From Flavobacteriales bacterium (lineage in GTDB: Bacteria; Bacteroidota; Bacteroidia; Flavobacteriales; Flavobacteriaceae), in contig JAMOMQ010000104.1 in the NCBI GenBank assembly GCA_027066995.1, positions 1 through 36,613 of the forward strand: 36,613 bases of DNA, written 5' to 3'. The notes below the pieces were generated by a model. The model was not told the origin of the DNA and ran no database searches. It saw nothing but the letters and a program-made list of their open reading frames with translations. The translations under genes were made by a program, and so were the position numbers. How positions within the stretch are numbered: the stretch's first letter is position 1; every line of letters starts with the position of its first letter. This document shows positions 1 to 8,255 of the stretch, piece after piece.

Positions 1-206
1 TTGCCGGTATTTTATTTGGTTTTAATCTGGGATTATGGTTTTCCGCCGGTATGATTATTTTGGCTGCCGGCAGTATTTTGTATCAAACATCCAATCTGCT
101 ACACAAATATCACACCGAACAATATGTGGCGGCAGCTTTGGGATTGTTTGCTTCATTAATGTTGCTGTTTTGGTATATTTTGCGGATTTTAATGTCAAGA
201 AAATAA
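1..206 (+). CDS. Bax inhibitor-1/YccA family membrane protein, 3' fragment
   Basis: This is the C-terminal 67 residues of a gene whose start lies left of the window; the reading frame begins at base 3 and ends with TAA at 204-206. The peptide is hydrophobic and contains the stretches LAAGSILYQTSNLLHKYHT and LLFWYILRILMSRK. These match what I know of the last two membrane helices of bacterial Bax inhibitor-1/YccA proteins, which are inner-membrane proteins linked to FtsH or calcium flux in other organisms. The overlapping open frame at 35-241 is a shadow. The family call rests on the C-terminal pattern only. Confidence 0.75.
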   Translation, partial: AGILFGFNLGLWFSAGMIILAAGSILYQTSNLLHKYHTEQYVAAALGLFASLMLLFWYILRILMSRK

Positions 207-228
207 GAGATTGTAACCAACCATATCT

Positions 229-259
229 AAAAAGCCATTGACTATTTCAGTGGCTTTTT
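229..259. terminator. bidirectional hairpin terminator
   Basis: AAAAAGCCA (229-237) pairs with TGGCTTTTT (251-259), and a few inner pairs (TTGA/TCAG, including one G-T) close a CTATT loop. There is a T-run on the plus side and an A-run on the minus side. It therefore suits both the rightward Bax inhibitor gene and the leftward exosortase operon, whose last stop codon lies inside it. Confidence 0.8.
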
Positions 260-684
260 TGTTTTTGAAACAACAATCCCGGAATCAAGATAAATAATAA
301 TAAAGGTTGTATCAAAACCCTTCTAACATAAAATAACCCTAAATAATTTCCGGTTTGATAGTGATTTAGTTGATAAATAAATAATAATATGCTGATAAAA
401 TAGACCAAACCATATAAACCAAACAAAAATTTAAGCAAATCTTTTTGTGGGAAAAGCAAGTGCAATATAGCAATGGAAATCAAGCTATTGATCCAAAATC
501 TCATGCTGTCCACCATGATTATATGTAACAATGACACCTTTGGCAATGCTTCTGATAAATAATCATATTGAAAAAAATCAATCAGAGCGTCGTTAAATAA
601 CTGTTTTTCAAAAAAACGAACAAAAACTAATAGAATGAGCAAAACAAATGCTAAAAAATATTTTTTTTTAGTTTGGAACATCAT
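247..684 (-). CDS. exosortase F system-associated membrane protein
   Basis: This 145-residue protein is almost entirely hydrophobic, with an N-terminal helix after MMFQTKKK and about four further membrane segments. It contains RFWINSLISIAILHLLFP and ends NHYQTGNYLGLFYVRRVLIQPLLLFILIPGLLF. In Flavobacteriia a protein of this size and pattern sits directly downstream of XrtF; its biochemical role is unknown. Its start codon overlaps the end of xrtF by 17 bases, so the two are probably translationally coupled. Two adjacent ATG codons offer equivalent starts. The call rests on the pattern plus position; the function is inferred only from the pairing. Confidence 0.8.
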   Translation of the reverse strand: MMFQTKKKYFLAFVLLILLVFVRFFEKQLFNDALIDFFQYDYLSEALPKVSLLHIIMVDSMRFWINSLISIAILHLLFPQKDLLKFLFGLYGLVYFISILLFIYQLNHYQTGNYLGLFYVRRVLIQPLLLFILIPGLLFQKQKSH

Positions 685-1219
685 TAATTTTTTTTATAAA
701 AATAATCCATAAAACAACCACAAACCCATAGATAAGTGCCGGAAAAACAATCCGGTGCGCTATGTCTTGATATTGAGGAAAAGCATAAAGTAAATAACCT
801 AAAAAAACAATACGAAACAAGTTAAAAATAAATATCAACACACCACCCAACATAGCGAATAACAAACTTTTTTTAATTTTTTGACCAAAAGCAATAACAA
901 ATGACACAAATAAAATAATAACAGATGCTGCCGTGCAGCCTTCAATAATTCTGGCTACATATTGTCCGTTGATAATCAATTTTAATCCGGATTCTCCGGA
1001 AATAGGCAAGGTTTTAACATCCAAACCCAAAAGGTGATAAATGCCGCTTACTGCCCTGCCTACCCATAAAGTTAGCGGATCGGTTTGTAAAACATAATGC
1101 CCCAAATACAAACTGTATAACCATACCAATAGCACATAAATCAATAAAAATTTAAAGATAAAAGCTATGGTTAATCGATATGTCCCAAACAATTTACGCA
1201 CAAATAAGATTTTGAGCAA
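668..1219 (-). CDS. xrtF: exosortase family protein XrtF
   Basis: Exosortases are multi-pass inner-membrane cysteine proteases/transpeptidases that process C-terminal sorting signals of exported proteins. This 183-residue protein shows the expected triad: Cys95 in IIEGCTAASV, Arg136 in NLFRIVFLGY and His155 in DIAHRIVFP, all next to predicted membrane helices. That arrangement and the short length fit the flavobacterial XrtF class. No ATG is available near the start. The frame opens right after the comEC stop codon and the most upstream start is TTG at 1219, giving MLKILFVRKL. It lies 9 bases after comEC and in the same frame. No candidate sorting substrate is visible in this window. Confidence 0.88.
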   Translation of the reverse strand: MLKILFVRKLFGTYRLTIAFIFKFLLIYVLLVWLYSLYLGHYVLQTDPLTLWVGRAVSGIYHLLGLDVKTLPISGESGLKLIINGQYVARIIEGCTAASVIILFVSFVIAFGQKIKKSLLFAMLGGVLIFIFNLFRIVFLGYLLYAFPQYQDIAHRIVFPALIYGFVVVLWIIFIKKINDVPN

Positions 1220-1228
1220 AGATAAAAA

Positions 1229-3268
1229 TTAATCGTCAATCTTATTCGCTTTTAAAATAAATGCGCCCTGATCATTTACATTGTAAAAAGTGGTATGATA
1301 TTGATTTGCAGAATGTTGCCAACGACGTATATAAGAAGGGTAATTGGAGCCGTCCACCACTATCAGTTTTGGTTTTAAATACAAAATAAGCCGGTCTAGA
1401 TTGATCTTGGGTGAAGACTGTAACACAACTATGTCCGGTTGAAAATGCTTAAATTGATAGACTCCCAAACTGTCAACGTGTAAAATTTGCCAATTTTTAA
1501 ACCGTTTATAAAAAGATAACGAATCAAATGTAATGTGAGAATAGTGCCTGTTAAAACTTTTTAGCAAATAATTGTTAACCAGACTACTATCTTGATAAAC
1601 TACCAAATTGTTACCATTGGCCTCTGCCACTACCGGAACTTTATATTGCTTATAAATGATATATTGCCGTATATGTTGCCGGTTATATTCTTGATACAAC
1701 AAGAGCAATTCAAAGCTTATAATCCAAACACCGAACCACCTCCAATATTTAAAGGTTCGTGGTCGTTTTAAAAGCAAATATAAAAGCAAACCGCCGGCTA
1801 TACTCATTAATAACATTGGCTTGGAAAAAAATATATCTTGTATCAAACTATGAGGCCAACCGGCAATCCACCGGTTTATATCTATTAAAACTTGTATTAA
1901 AAAACCTAGAAATTTGTATAAAAACTCAATGTCTAAATGAGTCAAACTTAAAATCATTAGTAAAAAACCGGTTATTAATATTACAAATAGCAGAGGAACT
2001 GTCAGCAAATTGGCTATAAAAAAATACTTTGGAAATTGATGAAAATAAAATAAAGTTAACGGCAAAACACCTATTTGTGCTGCGACCGACACCCAAAATA
2101 AATCGACCCACCATTTTAAAAATTTATGGCTAACCGGTGTTAATGACGACAATAAAGGATAAAAACTGACAATAGATAAAACCGCCATAAAACTCATTTG
2201 AAACCCCAATTGATATAAAAAATCAGGATTGATAATCAGCATCACCAATGCCGCTAAAAACAAGCTGTTATAAATATTGAGTGCACGTTTGCTTTGCAAT
2301 CCCAATTGCAAAAAACTAAACATAATAACCGCCCGCAATACCGAAGGCGAAAAACCGGTTAACATGGCATAAAACCATAAAAAACCAATGGTTAACAACA
2401 AAAACACAACTTTTGATTTATATTTGACCGGCTTGAAAATAAAATTAAGAAATATTAATAAAATACCGATATGTAAACCGGAAATAGCTAAAATATGCAC
2501 CGTGCCGGTTGCTTGAAAGTATTGATAAATATCCGGCGACAAATCTTGTCGTTGCCCCAACAATAAAGCAATAGCCAAACCTTTGACAGATTGTGACCAA
2601 TTTTGACGGGTAAGATTTGCTATAAAATATTCTCTAAAATTAGCACCCGTGTTAAAAATATCCGAACCGGTTTTACGGATTATTTTGTAAGCGACGTTTG
2701 TTAAATTTATTTGATGAAACAATTTGTTACGAGCCATAAATTTCTTATAATCAAAGCCATCAGGATTCTTAACGGTTTCAAAATTTTTTATCTGTAACGA
2801 ATCCACTAAAATGTCTAACCTGTCCCCTACTTTTAATCCTTGATTTGTTTTTGGCATTTTAATCAAAACATTCCCAATAACCTTTTGTTTGTTCAGAGTA
2901 AGCATTTGTCCGGTATATTGCCGAAAATAAGGCGTAGATTTGAGTTGGTTAACTATTTTAAGTTGGATAAAATTGGAGGTTTTAGCCTTAATAAAATGTG
3001 TATAATGACGGTCAAATTGACGAACATCAGTTCTCAACGCCAAACTCTGTCCGATAAAAAAACCGGTAAATAACACCGGAAATGTAAAATAAAACGCCGG
3101 CCAAAAAACTTTTTTTTGCAACCGGTGCAAAACTAACAAAGTCAATATACCCAAAGACAATCCTGCGTAAATACAAATAGCGGAACATATATGCCAATCA
3201 TAACCAACTATCCCTAACATAACTGAAAAGGTTATAATTATCATAGGATATTTGGATAATGCATTCAA
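1229..3268 (-). CDS. comEC: ComEC/Rec2-type DNA uptake channel protein
   Basis: ComEC forms the inner-membrane channel for single-stranded DNA in natural transformation. The 679-residue protein has N-terminal membrane helices, a soluble DUF4131-type region to about residue 190 (ending NPDGFDYKKFMARNKL) and the Competence domain with the hallmark ISGLHIG at 262-268 followed by many helices. The last ~150 residues look like a degenerate metallo-beta-lactamase domain: I see no HxHxDH motif, as is common in Bacteroidota ComEC. The likely start is TTG at 3268 (MNALSKYPM), because relatives begin with a similar short basic segment. The first in-frame ATG is at 3244. It is the first gene of the operon with xrtF. 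Confidence 0.9.
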   Translation of the reverse strand: MNALSKYPMIIITFSVMLGIVGYDWHICSAICIYAGLSLGILTLLVLHRLQKKVFWPAFYFTFPVLFTGFFIGQSLALRTDVRQFDRHYTHFIKAKTSNFIQLKIVNQLKSTPYFRQYTGQMLTLNKQKVIGNVLIKMPKTNQGLKVGDRLDILVDSLQIKNFETVKNPDGFDYKKFMARNKLFHQINLTNVAYKIIRKTGSDIFNTGANFREYFIANLTRQNWSQSVKGLAIALLLGQRQDLSPDIYQYFQATGTVHILAISGLHIGILLIFLNFIFKPVKYKSKVVFLLLTIGFLWFYAMLTGFSPSVLRAVIMFSFLQLGLQSKRALNIYNSLFLAALVMLIINPDFLYQLGFQMSFMAVLSIVSFYPLLSSLTPVSHKFLKWWVDLFWVSVAAQIGVLPLTLFYFHQFPKYFFIANLLTVPLLFVILITGFLLMILSLTHLDIEFLYKFLGFLIQVLIDINRWIAGWPHSLIQDIFFSKPMLLMSIAGGLLLYLLLKRPRTFKYWRWFGVWIISFELLLLYQEYNRQHIRQYIIYKQYKVPVVAEANGNNLVVYQDSSLVNNYLLKSFNRHYSHITFDSLSFYKRFKNWQILHVDSLGVYQFKHFQPDIVVLQSSPKINLDRLILYLKPKLIVVDGSNYPSYIRRWQHSANQYHTTFYNVNDQGAFILKANKIDD

Positions 3269-3401
3269 AACCGGCTCATTAACTTTTCAAAGTTAATAAA
3301 AAAAGTTGTATAATCAATTATCAAAAATTATAAATCAAATTGAATACAACCGTAATTTTGAACATTGTTTATAACAAACATTTTTATTCCTTTCTTTTTT
3401 G

Positions 3402-3409
3402 TAATTTTG
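3402..3409 (+). promoter_or_regulatory. -7 promoter element of pdxA (TAnnTTTG)
   Basis: TAATTTTG matches the Bacteroidota housekeeping -7 consensus and ends 23 bases before the pdxA ATG. I see no TTTG at the usual -33 spacing, so this is the weaker half of a promoter only. Confidence 0.45.
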
Positions 3410-3432
3410 TAAAGATTGTATAAACAGCAGTT

Positions 3433-4494
3433 ATGAAAAACAAAAAAAATAAAATAAAGGTAGGTATCAGTGTCGGTGATTTAAATGGCATTGGCGCCGA
3501 AGTCATTTTAAAAACTTTTCAAAACAATATGATGTTTGACTTTTGCATACCTATTGTTTATGCCTCTACCAAAGCTTTATCATATCAAAAAAAATTATTG
3601 AATTTAAAAATAGATTTGCATGGTATTACTAAAGTCGATAATGCCTTTCCTAACAAATTAAATGTCTTAAATCTCTGGAAAGAACCTGTGCCTATTACAC
3701 CTGGCAAACCTACTAAAGAAATTGGCACTTATGCGGTTGATTCGTTTAAAAAAGCGGTTGAAGCCCTAAAAAAAGGTGATATTGATGTATTGGTCACAGC
3801 ACCTTTTAATAAAGAAACCATACAAGGTGACGAATTTGAATTTCCCGGCCACACCGATTATTTGGCACAAGAGCTGGAAGGCAAACCTTTGATGTTTATG
3901 GTTACCGAAGACTTAAAAATAGGTTTGGTCACCGATCATATTCCTTTAAAATATGTAGCCTCACAAATTACAGAACAAAAAATCATAGACAAGATACAAA
4001 CCATGTCTCAAAGCTTAAGGCAGGATTTCGGTATTGAAAAACCTGTTATTGCTGTCTTGGGACTTAATCCGCACTGTGGCGACGGTGGCATCATAGGCAA
4101 AGAAGATGATGAAATCATCCGTCCTACGATTAAAAAACTGCAAGATCAAAATCATTTGGTTTATGGTCCTTATGCGGCCGATAGTTTTTTTGCCGGCAAC
4201 AATTACAAAAAGTTTGATGCTGTCTTAGCTATGTATCACGACCAAGGTTTGATACCTTTCAAAACATTGAGTTTCGGTAAAGGGGTTAATTACACGGCAG
4301 GACTTGATAAAATCCGAACTTCTCCCGACCACGGTACAGCCTACGAAATTGCAGGTAAAAATATAGCCGATCCGGGTTCTTTTAGAGAAGCTGTGTTTAC
4401 CGCTATTAATATTTTTAGAAAACGAAAAGAATGGGAAGAATTGACCAATAATCCTTTGGCTATCCAAGAACGAAAATCTCAAAACAGGTCATAA
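3433..4494 (+). CDS. pdxA: 4-hydroxythreonine-4-phosphate dehydrogenase
   Basis: PdxA oxidises 4-phosphohydroxy-L-threonine with NAD in the DXP-dependent route to pyridoxal phosphate. The 353-residue protein has full family length. Visible signatures are SVGDLNGIGAEV near the N-terminus, TAPFNKETI at 122-130, the substrate-loop GHTDYLA with His140, and the three metal-ligand histidines His169 (TDHIPLK), His214 (NPHCGDGG) and His269 (YHDQGLIPFK). The ATG at 3433 is the natural start. It is a single-gene unit here. I see no DUF177 or rpmF gene after it, genes that often follow pdxA in Flavobacteriia. Transcription probably ends in the inverted-repeat element just downstream. Confidence 0.95.
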   Translation: MKNKKNKIKVGISVGDLNGIGAEVILKTFQNNMMFDFCIPIVYASTKALSYQKKLLNLKIDLHGITKVDNAFPNKLNVLNLWKEPVPITPGKPTKEIGTYAVDSFKKAVEALKKGDIDVLVTAPFNKETIQGDEFEFPGHTDYLAQELEGKPLMFMVTEDLKIGLVTDHIPLKYVASQITEQKIIDKIQTMSQSLRQDFGIEKPVIAVLGLNPHCGDGGIIGKEDDEIIRPTIKKLQDQNHLVYGPYAADSFFAGNNYKKFDAVLAMYHDQGLIPFKTLSFGKGVNYTAGLDKIRTSPDHGTAYEIAGKNIADPGSFREAVFTAINIFRKRKEWEELTNNPLAIQERKSQNRS

Positions 4495-4515
4495 TACCAA
4501 ATACATATATAGAAT

Positions 4516-4624
4516 GAGGCTGTCTCAAAAGGGTTTAATTAATAATTGTTAACCCTGATTTTCAAGTTAAAGATTTCTCTCTTTGTTTGAAATGATAGAT
4601 AATTCAATCTTTTGAGACAGCCTC
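4516..4624. repeat. MITE-like inverted-repeat element, copy 1
   Basis: This 109-bp segment is bounded by perfect 16-bp terminal inverted repeats, GAGGCTGTCTCAAAAG at 4516-4531 and its complement at 4609-4624. Just inside the left end there is a nested hairpin (GGGTT...AACCC, 4531-4555). It has no open frame of note. Its right 53 bases (4572-4624) match 48 of 53 bases of a second copy at 22559-22611, so this is a dispersed family and not a simple terminator. No clear target-site duplication is visible. It lies between convergent genes pdxA and the 4649-5449 gene and may act as their terminator. Confidence 0.75.
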
Positions 4625-4648
4625 AAAACATGACTTTAGAATATTATA

Positions 4649-5449
4649 CTATTTCACAAAAGTTTTATGATAATATGATAAAAACTTTTGCACATCTTGA
4701 GGCCGGTTCATTTTCAACCCTTGTTTTTTAATATACTTTTTCAAGTCCCTCTCGTGAGACTTATCGTTCAATATTTTTAATATATTACGTTTACCCAAAC
4801 TTGCCGGCTTAAATAGGCTTCCTTTGGTTTTGATATAAAACCGTTTGTAGGTTTTAATGGCGTAGTCTTCATTAGCATCAGAATAAGGCATACCCTTCAA
4901 CTTGTTGTAAACCACAACTTTATAAATTTCTTTTAATACCAATGCATTTTTTGGCTTGTCACTAAAATATTGAAAAAAATGTTGCTTGGGTTTTTCACTA
5001 AAATTTAAATAAGATACCCTGACAAATTTTTTAACGCCATCCTCTTTATCAAATAAAGTTACCGTGAGCAAATTATCACTTTTCAAATTTAGTATGGGCA
5101 CTTCTGTGCTTACAAAACCGGGAATGTCTTTTTTCAAATCCTTAAAATAAATCATAAAACTATCATCCAATGCATCATAATTTACATGGGGCAAATGATA
5201 TAATTTTCTATCATTGAACAACACGTCGGCCTTTACCCATTTTGGCAACCACAACGGACTGCCTATGTAGTTTTTTATGGTTATATTATCATCAATATTA
5301 ATGTTTTCCAAACCAAAACTAACGGGTTTTAATTCTCCCGAATTTTGCATGGCCCATGTCAAAAAAGCACCCAAATCACCGGGCAAACTTTGTTGACCAT
5401 AAGTATGTGAAAATACAAATAAGATTAGTGCAATAATTAATTTTTTCAT
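4649..5449 (-). CDS. secreted protein of unknown function
   Basis: I do not recognise this 266-residue protein. It begins with a clear signal peptide (MKKLIIALILFVFSHTYGQ). The mature part is soluble, mixed alpha/beta, with many Lys and Tyr residues and a basic C-terminal third (KRNILKILNDKSHERDLKKY, then LKMNRPQDVQKFLSYY). No cysteines or metal motifs stand out. It follows the crotonase-family gene by 4 bases and is the last gene of the leftward operon, so it is co-transcribed but need not be functionally related. A periplasmic location is inferred from the signal peptide. Confidence 0.75.
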   Translation of the reverse strand: MKKLIIALILFVFSHTYGQQSLPGDLGAFLTWAMQNSGELKPVSFGLENINIDDNITIKNYIGSPLWLPKWVKADVLFNDRKLYHLPHVNYDALDDSFMIYFKDLKKDIPGFVSTEVPILNLKSDNLLTVTLFDKEDGVKKFVRVSYLNFSEKPKQHFFQYFSDKPKNALVLKEIYKVVVYNKLKGMPYSDANEDYAIKTYKRFYIKTKGSLFKPASLGKRNILKILNDKSHERDLKKYIKKQGLKMNRPQDVQKFLSYYHKTFVK

Positions 5450-5453
5450 AAAT

Positions 5454-6206
5454 CTATTTTTTTAAACTATTTAATATATTCTTAGTAAAATCTTGCAAAA
5501 CCAATTTTGCCGAAATTTGAGCCTGTTCATTTAAAAGTTGCGGCCAATGTTCTGTCCCGCGCCATAATTCTTGTTTTAAAAGTTTGGTGGCATTTTCGTC
5601 ATATTTGACCAATCGACAGGCTAACAGTTCCACCTCATCATTTAGGATTTCCAAATTGTCAAAAACCTTGGCAAACAAGCCTTTTTCCCTACCCCAAAAA
5701 GCCGTATGCCAAGTAGTGGCATTAATTGTCAATTCACTAAAAGCTGCTGTCCCAATCTTACGCCTAACGGCAGGTGCTATCACATACGGGCCTATACCAA
5801 TAGACAGTTCGGATAACTTAACAGCTGCTAAATCGGTAGCCATGGCATAATCGGCAGCCGCTATTAATCCGACACCACCACCTACGGCCTTACCTTGCAC
5901 TTTGGCAATTACAAACTTAGGCACTTGTCGCATAGCCAAGATAACATTGGCAAACCCCATGAAAAAACTAGTGGCCGAATCCATATCTTTTAAAGAAATT
6001 AATTCATCAAAAGAAGCACCGGCACAAAAAGTGCGTCCTTCACTCTGTAAAACAATAACTTTTATTGTTGTATCGGCGCCGGCTTGACTAATGACACCGG
6101 AGAGTTGCTTCAACAAATGTCCGGGCATGGCGTTGCTTGAGGGGTGAAAAAATGTAATGGTGCCTATACCACCTGATTTTTCTAAACGGACAAATGCTTG
6201 AGACAT
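5454..6206 (-). CDS. enoyl-CoA hydratase/isomerase (crotonase) family protein
   Basis: This 250-residue protein has the crotonase fold signatures: the oxyanion-hole segments FCAGASF (60-66) and KAVGGGVGLIAAADY (106-120), and LSELSIGIGP with Glu133, which corresponds to the second catalytic glutamate (Glu164 of rat mitochondrial hydratase). The first catalytic glutamate, normally in GGGCEL, is replaced by glycine here (GGGVGL). The C-terminal part (GTEHWPQLLNEQAQISAKLV) is a helical CoA-binding region. The substrate is therefore open: isomerase, branched-chain (methylglutaconyl-CoA-like) or another acyl-CoA chemistry. It starts inside the preceding small gene (25-base overlap), and the next gene follows after 4 bases. 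Confidence 0.85.
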   Translation of the reverse strand: MSQAFVRLEKSGGIGTITFFHPSSNAMPGHLLKQLSGVISQAGADTTIKVIVLQSEGRTFCAGASFDELISLKDMDSATSFFMGFANVILAMRQVPKFVIAKVQGKAVGGGVGLIAAADYAMATDLAAVKLSELSIGIGPYVIAPAVRRKIGTAAFSELTINATTWHTAFWGREKGLFAKVFDNLEILNDEVELLACRLVKYDENATKLLKQELWRGTEHWPQLLNEQAQISAKLVLQDFTKNILNSLKK

Positions 6207-6451
6207 AATACAATAAATTTAACAACGATAAAAATAACAATAATTACATTAACCAACAAAATTAATAAATCAAAAATAAAGCCAATATATGTTTTTTTAT
6301 AATTTCGATAATGTGTTCCTATACCTTGCGATACTTTATCATGTTTGTATAATTTATAACCGGAAGTTTGGTTGGGTTTAAATTTACGCCGGTTTTTGAG
6401 TAAACCGCGATTGTTACGAACACTTCCGGCACTGTCTATGTCAAATCCCAT
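6182..6451 (-). CDS. small membrane protein of unknown function
   Basis: The 89-residue product has a polar, basic N-terminal half (MGFDIDSAGSVRNNRGLLKN) and a very hydrophobic C-terminal half (IFDLLILLVNVIIVIFIVVK), consistent with a membrane anchor of one long or two short helices. It opens with ATG 44 bases after yicC and overlaps the start of the crotonase-family gene by 25 bases, in a tightly packed operon. That placement supports it being real. I know no family for it. Confidence 0.55.
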   Translation of the reverse strand: MGFDIDSAGSVRNNRGLLKNRRKFKPNQTSGYKLYKHDKVSQGIGTHYRNYKKTYIGFIFDLLILLVNVIIVIFIVVKFIVLCLKHLSV

Positions 6452-6495
6452 AAAACAATTGATTTAACATTATAACGAAAAACTGACGCCAATTG

Positions 6496-7359
6496 TTACA
6501 AAACGTTGAGCACCTGTTCCTTTATTTTTTCCAAAGCATCTTTCATTTTAACCACTTCACGTTGCATGGCGCTATCATTGGCTTTTGAACCTATAGTATT
6601 GATTTCGCGTCCCATTTCCTGAGTAATAAAACCTAATTTTTTACCCTTCATTTCCTGATTGGAAGCTAATTCCTTTTCAAAATAATCCAGATGGTTTTGC
6701 AAGCGCACCTTTTCCTCGTTAATATCAAATTTTTCCAAATAGTAAATAAGTTCTTGTTCAAAACGGTTGGCATCCACTTCTTGTTGTAATTGTGACAAAG
6801 CCTCTTTTAAACGGCTTTTAATTCTACTTAACCTACCCTCATCCAAGCGTGCTATTTGAGTCAATCCATCTCTGATATTAGATAATCGTAAGCGTAAATC
6901 TTTTTCCAAGGCACCTCCTTCATCTTTACGATAACTTGTTAGTTTTGAGACAGCTGCATCAATAATTTTCAACACCTGTTGCCATTCGGTTTCTTCAAGC
7001 GCCTCAGATTCTGCTTGCAACACATCGGGCAGACGCAATATTGCAGCCATTAAAATACTTTGGTCTGCTTGTGGATTAATTACTTTTAATTGATCGAGAT
7101 ATGCGGTCAAAATCTTTGAATTGATTTTGTTTTTTGGCTTATCTTCCAAGTCTTCAATAGTCAAAATAACATCAATTTTTCCACGTTTTAATTGACCTGA
7201 CAACCGTTTACGCAGAAGCATTTCCTTTTCTCTGTAATGTGTAGGAATACGAGTTTTCAGATCTAAATTTTTACTGTTGAGCGCCCGCAATTCAACAGTA
7301 ATATTTTTATTTTGAAAAGTTTCTTCGGCTTTACCGTAGCCTGTCATTGATAAAATCAT
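6496..7359 (-). CDS. yicC: YicC/YloC family endoribonuclease
   Basis: The 287-residue protein begins MILSMTGYGKAEETFQNKNI, the conserved YicC N-terminus, continues with ELRALNSKNLDLKTRIP, and ends with the conserved C-terminal domain (REINTIGSKANDSAMQREVV). The middle is a long helical region. YicC/YloC proteins are reported as endoribonucleases acting on RNA in other bacteria. Length is normal. It lies 5 bases after the EamA transporter gene and is the third gene of the leftward operon. In many bacteria yicC precedes gmk; no gmk is seen here. Confidence 0.93.
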   Translation of the reverse strand: MILSMTGYGKAEETFQNKNITVELRALNSKNLDLKTRIPTHYREKEMLLRKRLSGQLKRGKIDVILTIEDLEDKPKNKINSKILTAYLDQLKVINPQADQSILMAAILRLPDVLQAESEALEETEWQQVLKIIDAAVSKLTSYRKDEGGALEKDLRLRLSNIRDGLTQIARLDEGRLSRIKSRLKEALSQLQQEVDANRFEQELIYYLEKFDINEEKVRLQNHLDYFEKELASNQEMKGKKLGFITQEMGREINTIGSKANDSAMQREVVKMKDALEKIKEQVLNVL

Positions 7360-7364
7360 ATATT

Positions 7365-8255
7365 TTAATGTTTTTTAACCGACAGATTGACCAAATAAAC
7401 ACCCAGAATAATTAAACCGGCCGATATGATCTTCACCCAACTTAAGGTATCTGCACCTACAAAGATAGCAAAAATACTGGCAATTAACGGTTGCAAATAA
7501 ATAAAGACACTCATGGTAGTAGGTCTTAAAGCTTTTAAGGCAATTAAATTAAACAAATAGGTCAAGACCGTCGAAAACAAGACAACAAAACCTATTTTTA
7601 AATGAATACTCAAAGGTATAACTTCCCAATGCAACTGCAAAAATTCGCGAATGCTAAACGGCAGTATCAAAATAAAACCAAATGTGTATAACCATTTTGC
7701 AAAGGTAACCGGATTGTATTTTTCTAAAATAGGTTTGGCCAATATCAGATATAAAGCATAAGAAACAGCATTGAGAGCCACCAAAATATTTCCCAAACGC
7801 GGATTGCTCCCCGACAAGTGACCGGTTTTACCGTATAAGATTAAAAAAGCAGCACCGGCCATTCCTAATAAGACCCCCAAAATCTTATACCTGTTGATAG
7901 GATTTTTTAAGAATATAAAGGAAAAAACCATGACAAATATAGGAGCCGTTATCATCAACACCGATGCCGATATGGGCGAAGTATAAGACAATCCTGTCAA
8001 AAAACTCATCATATTGATGGCTATACCGAACATAGCTGCTATAAAAAATCGGATATAATCTTTTTTTACCACCTTTTCTTTAGGTAAAAACAACGATACC
8101 AACCAAAAGATGACCATAGCACCGCTAACCCGCATCAAAGTAAATGCATAAGACGGGATATGAACCTTCATAACATCTTTGGCAATAGTAAAAGTAACTC
8201 CATAAATCAATGAAGCCAAAAACGCAAATAATATCCCCTTTTGCCGGCGTGTCAT
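7365..8255 (-). CDS. EamA/DMT superfamily transporter
   Basis: This 296-residue inner-membrane protein has about ten hydrophobic helices in two EamA repeats. The first starts RQKGILFAFLASLIYGVTFT and the second NPRLGNILVALNAVSYALYL. Members export amino acids, nucleobases or other small metabolites, and the substrate cannot be read from sequence. Its start overlaps the stop of the ArsC-like gene by 4 bases (ATGA), showing translational coupling. Confidence 0.9.
   Translation of the reverse strand: MTRRQKGILFAFLASLIYGVTFTIAKDVMKVHIPSYAFTLMRVSGAMVIFWLVSLFLPKEKVVKKDYIRFFIAAMFGIAINMMSFLTGLSYTSPISASVLMITAPIFVMVFSFIFLKNPINRYKILGVLLGMAGAAFLILYGKTGHLSGSNPRLGNILVALNAVSYALYLILAKPILEKYNPVTFAKWLYTFGFILILPFSIREFLQLHWEVIPLSIHLKIGFVVLFSTVLTYLFNLIALKALRPTTMSVFIYLQPLIASIFAIFVGADTLSWVKIISAGLIILGVYLVNLSVKKH

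Noticed and set aside
35-241. 68-residue open frame at the left edge
   Set aside because: It is out of frame with the Bax inhibitor-1-like C-terminus that runs from the window edge to 206.
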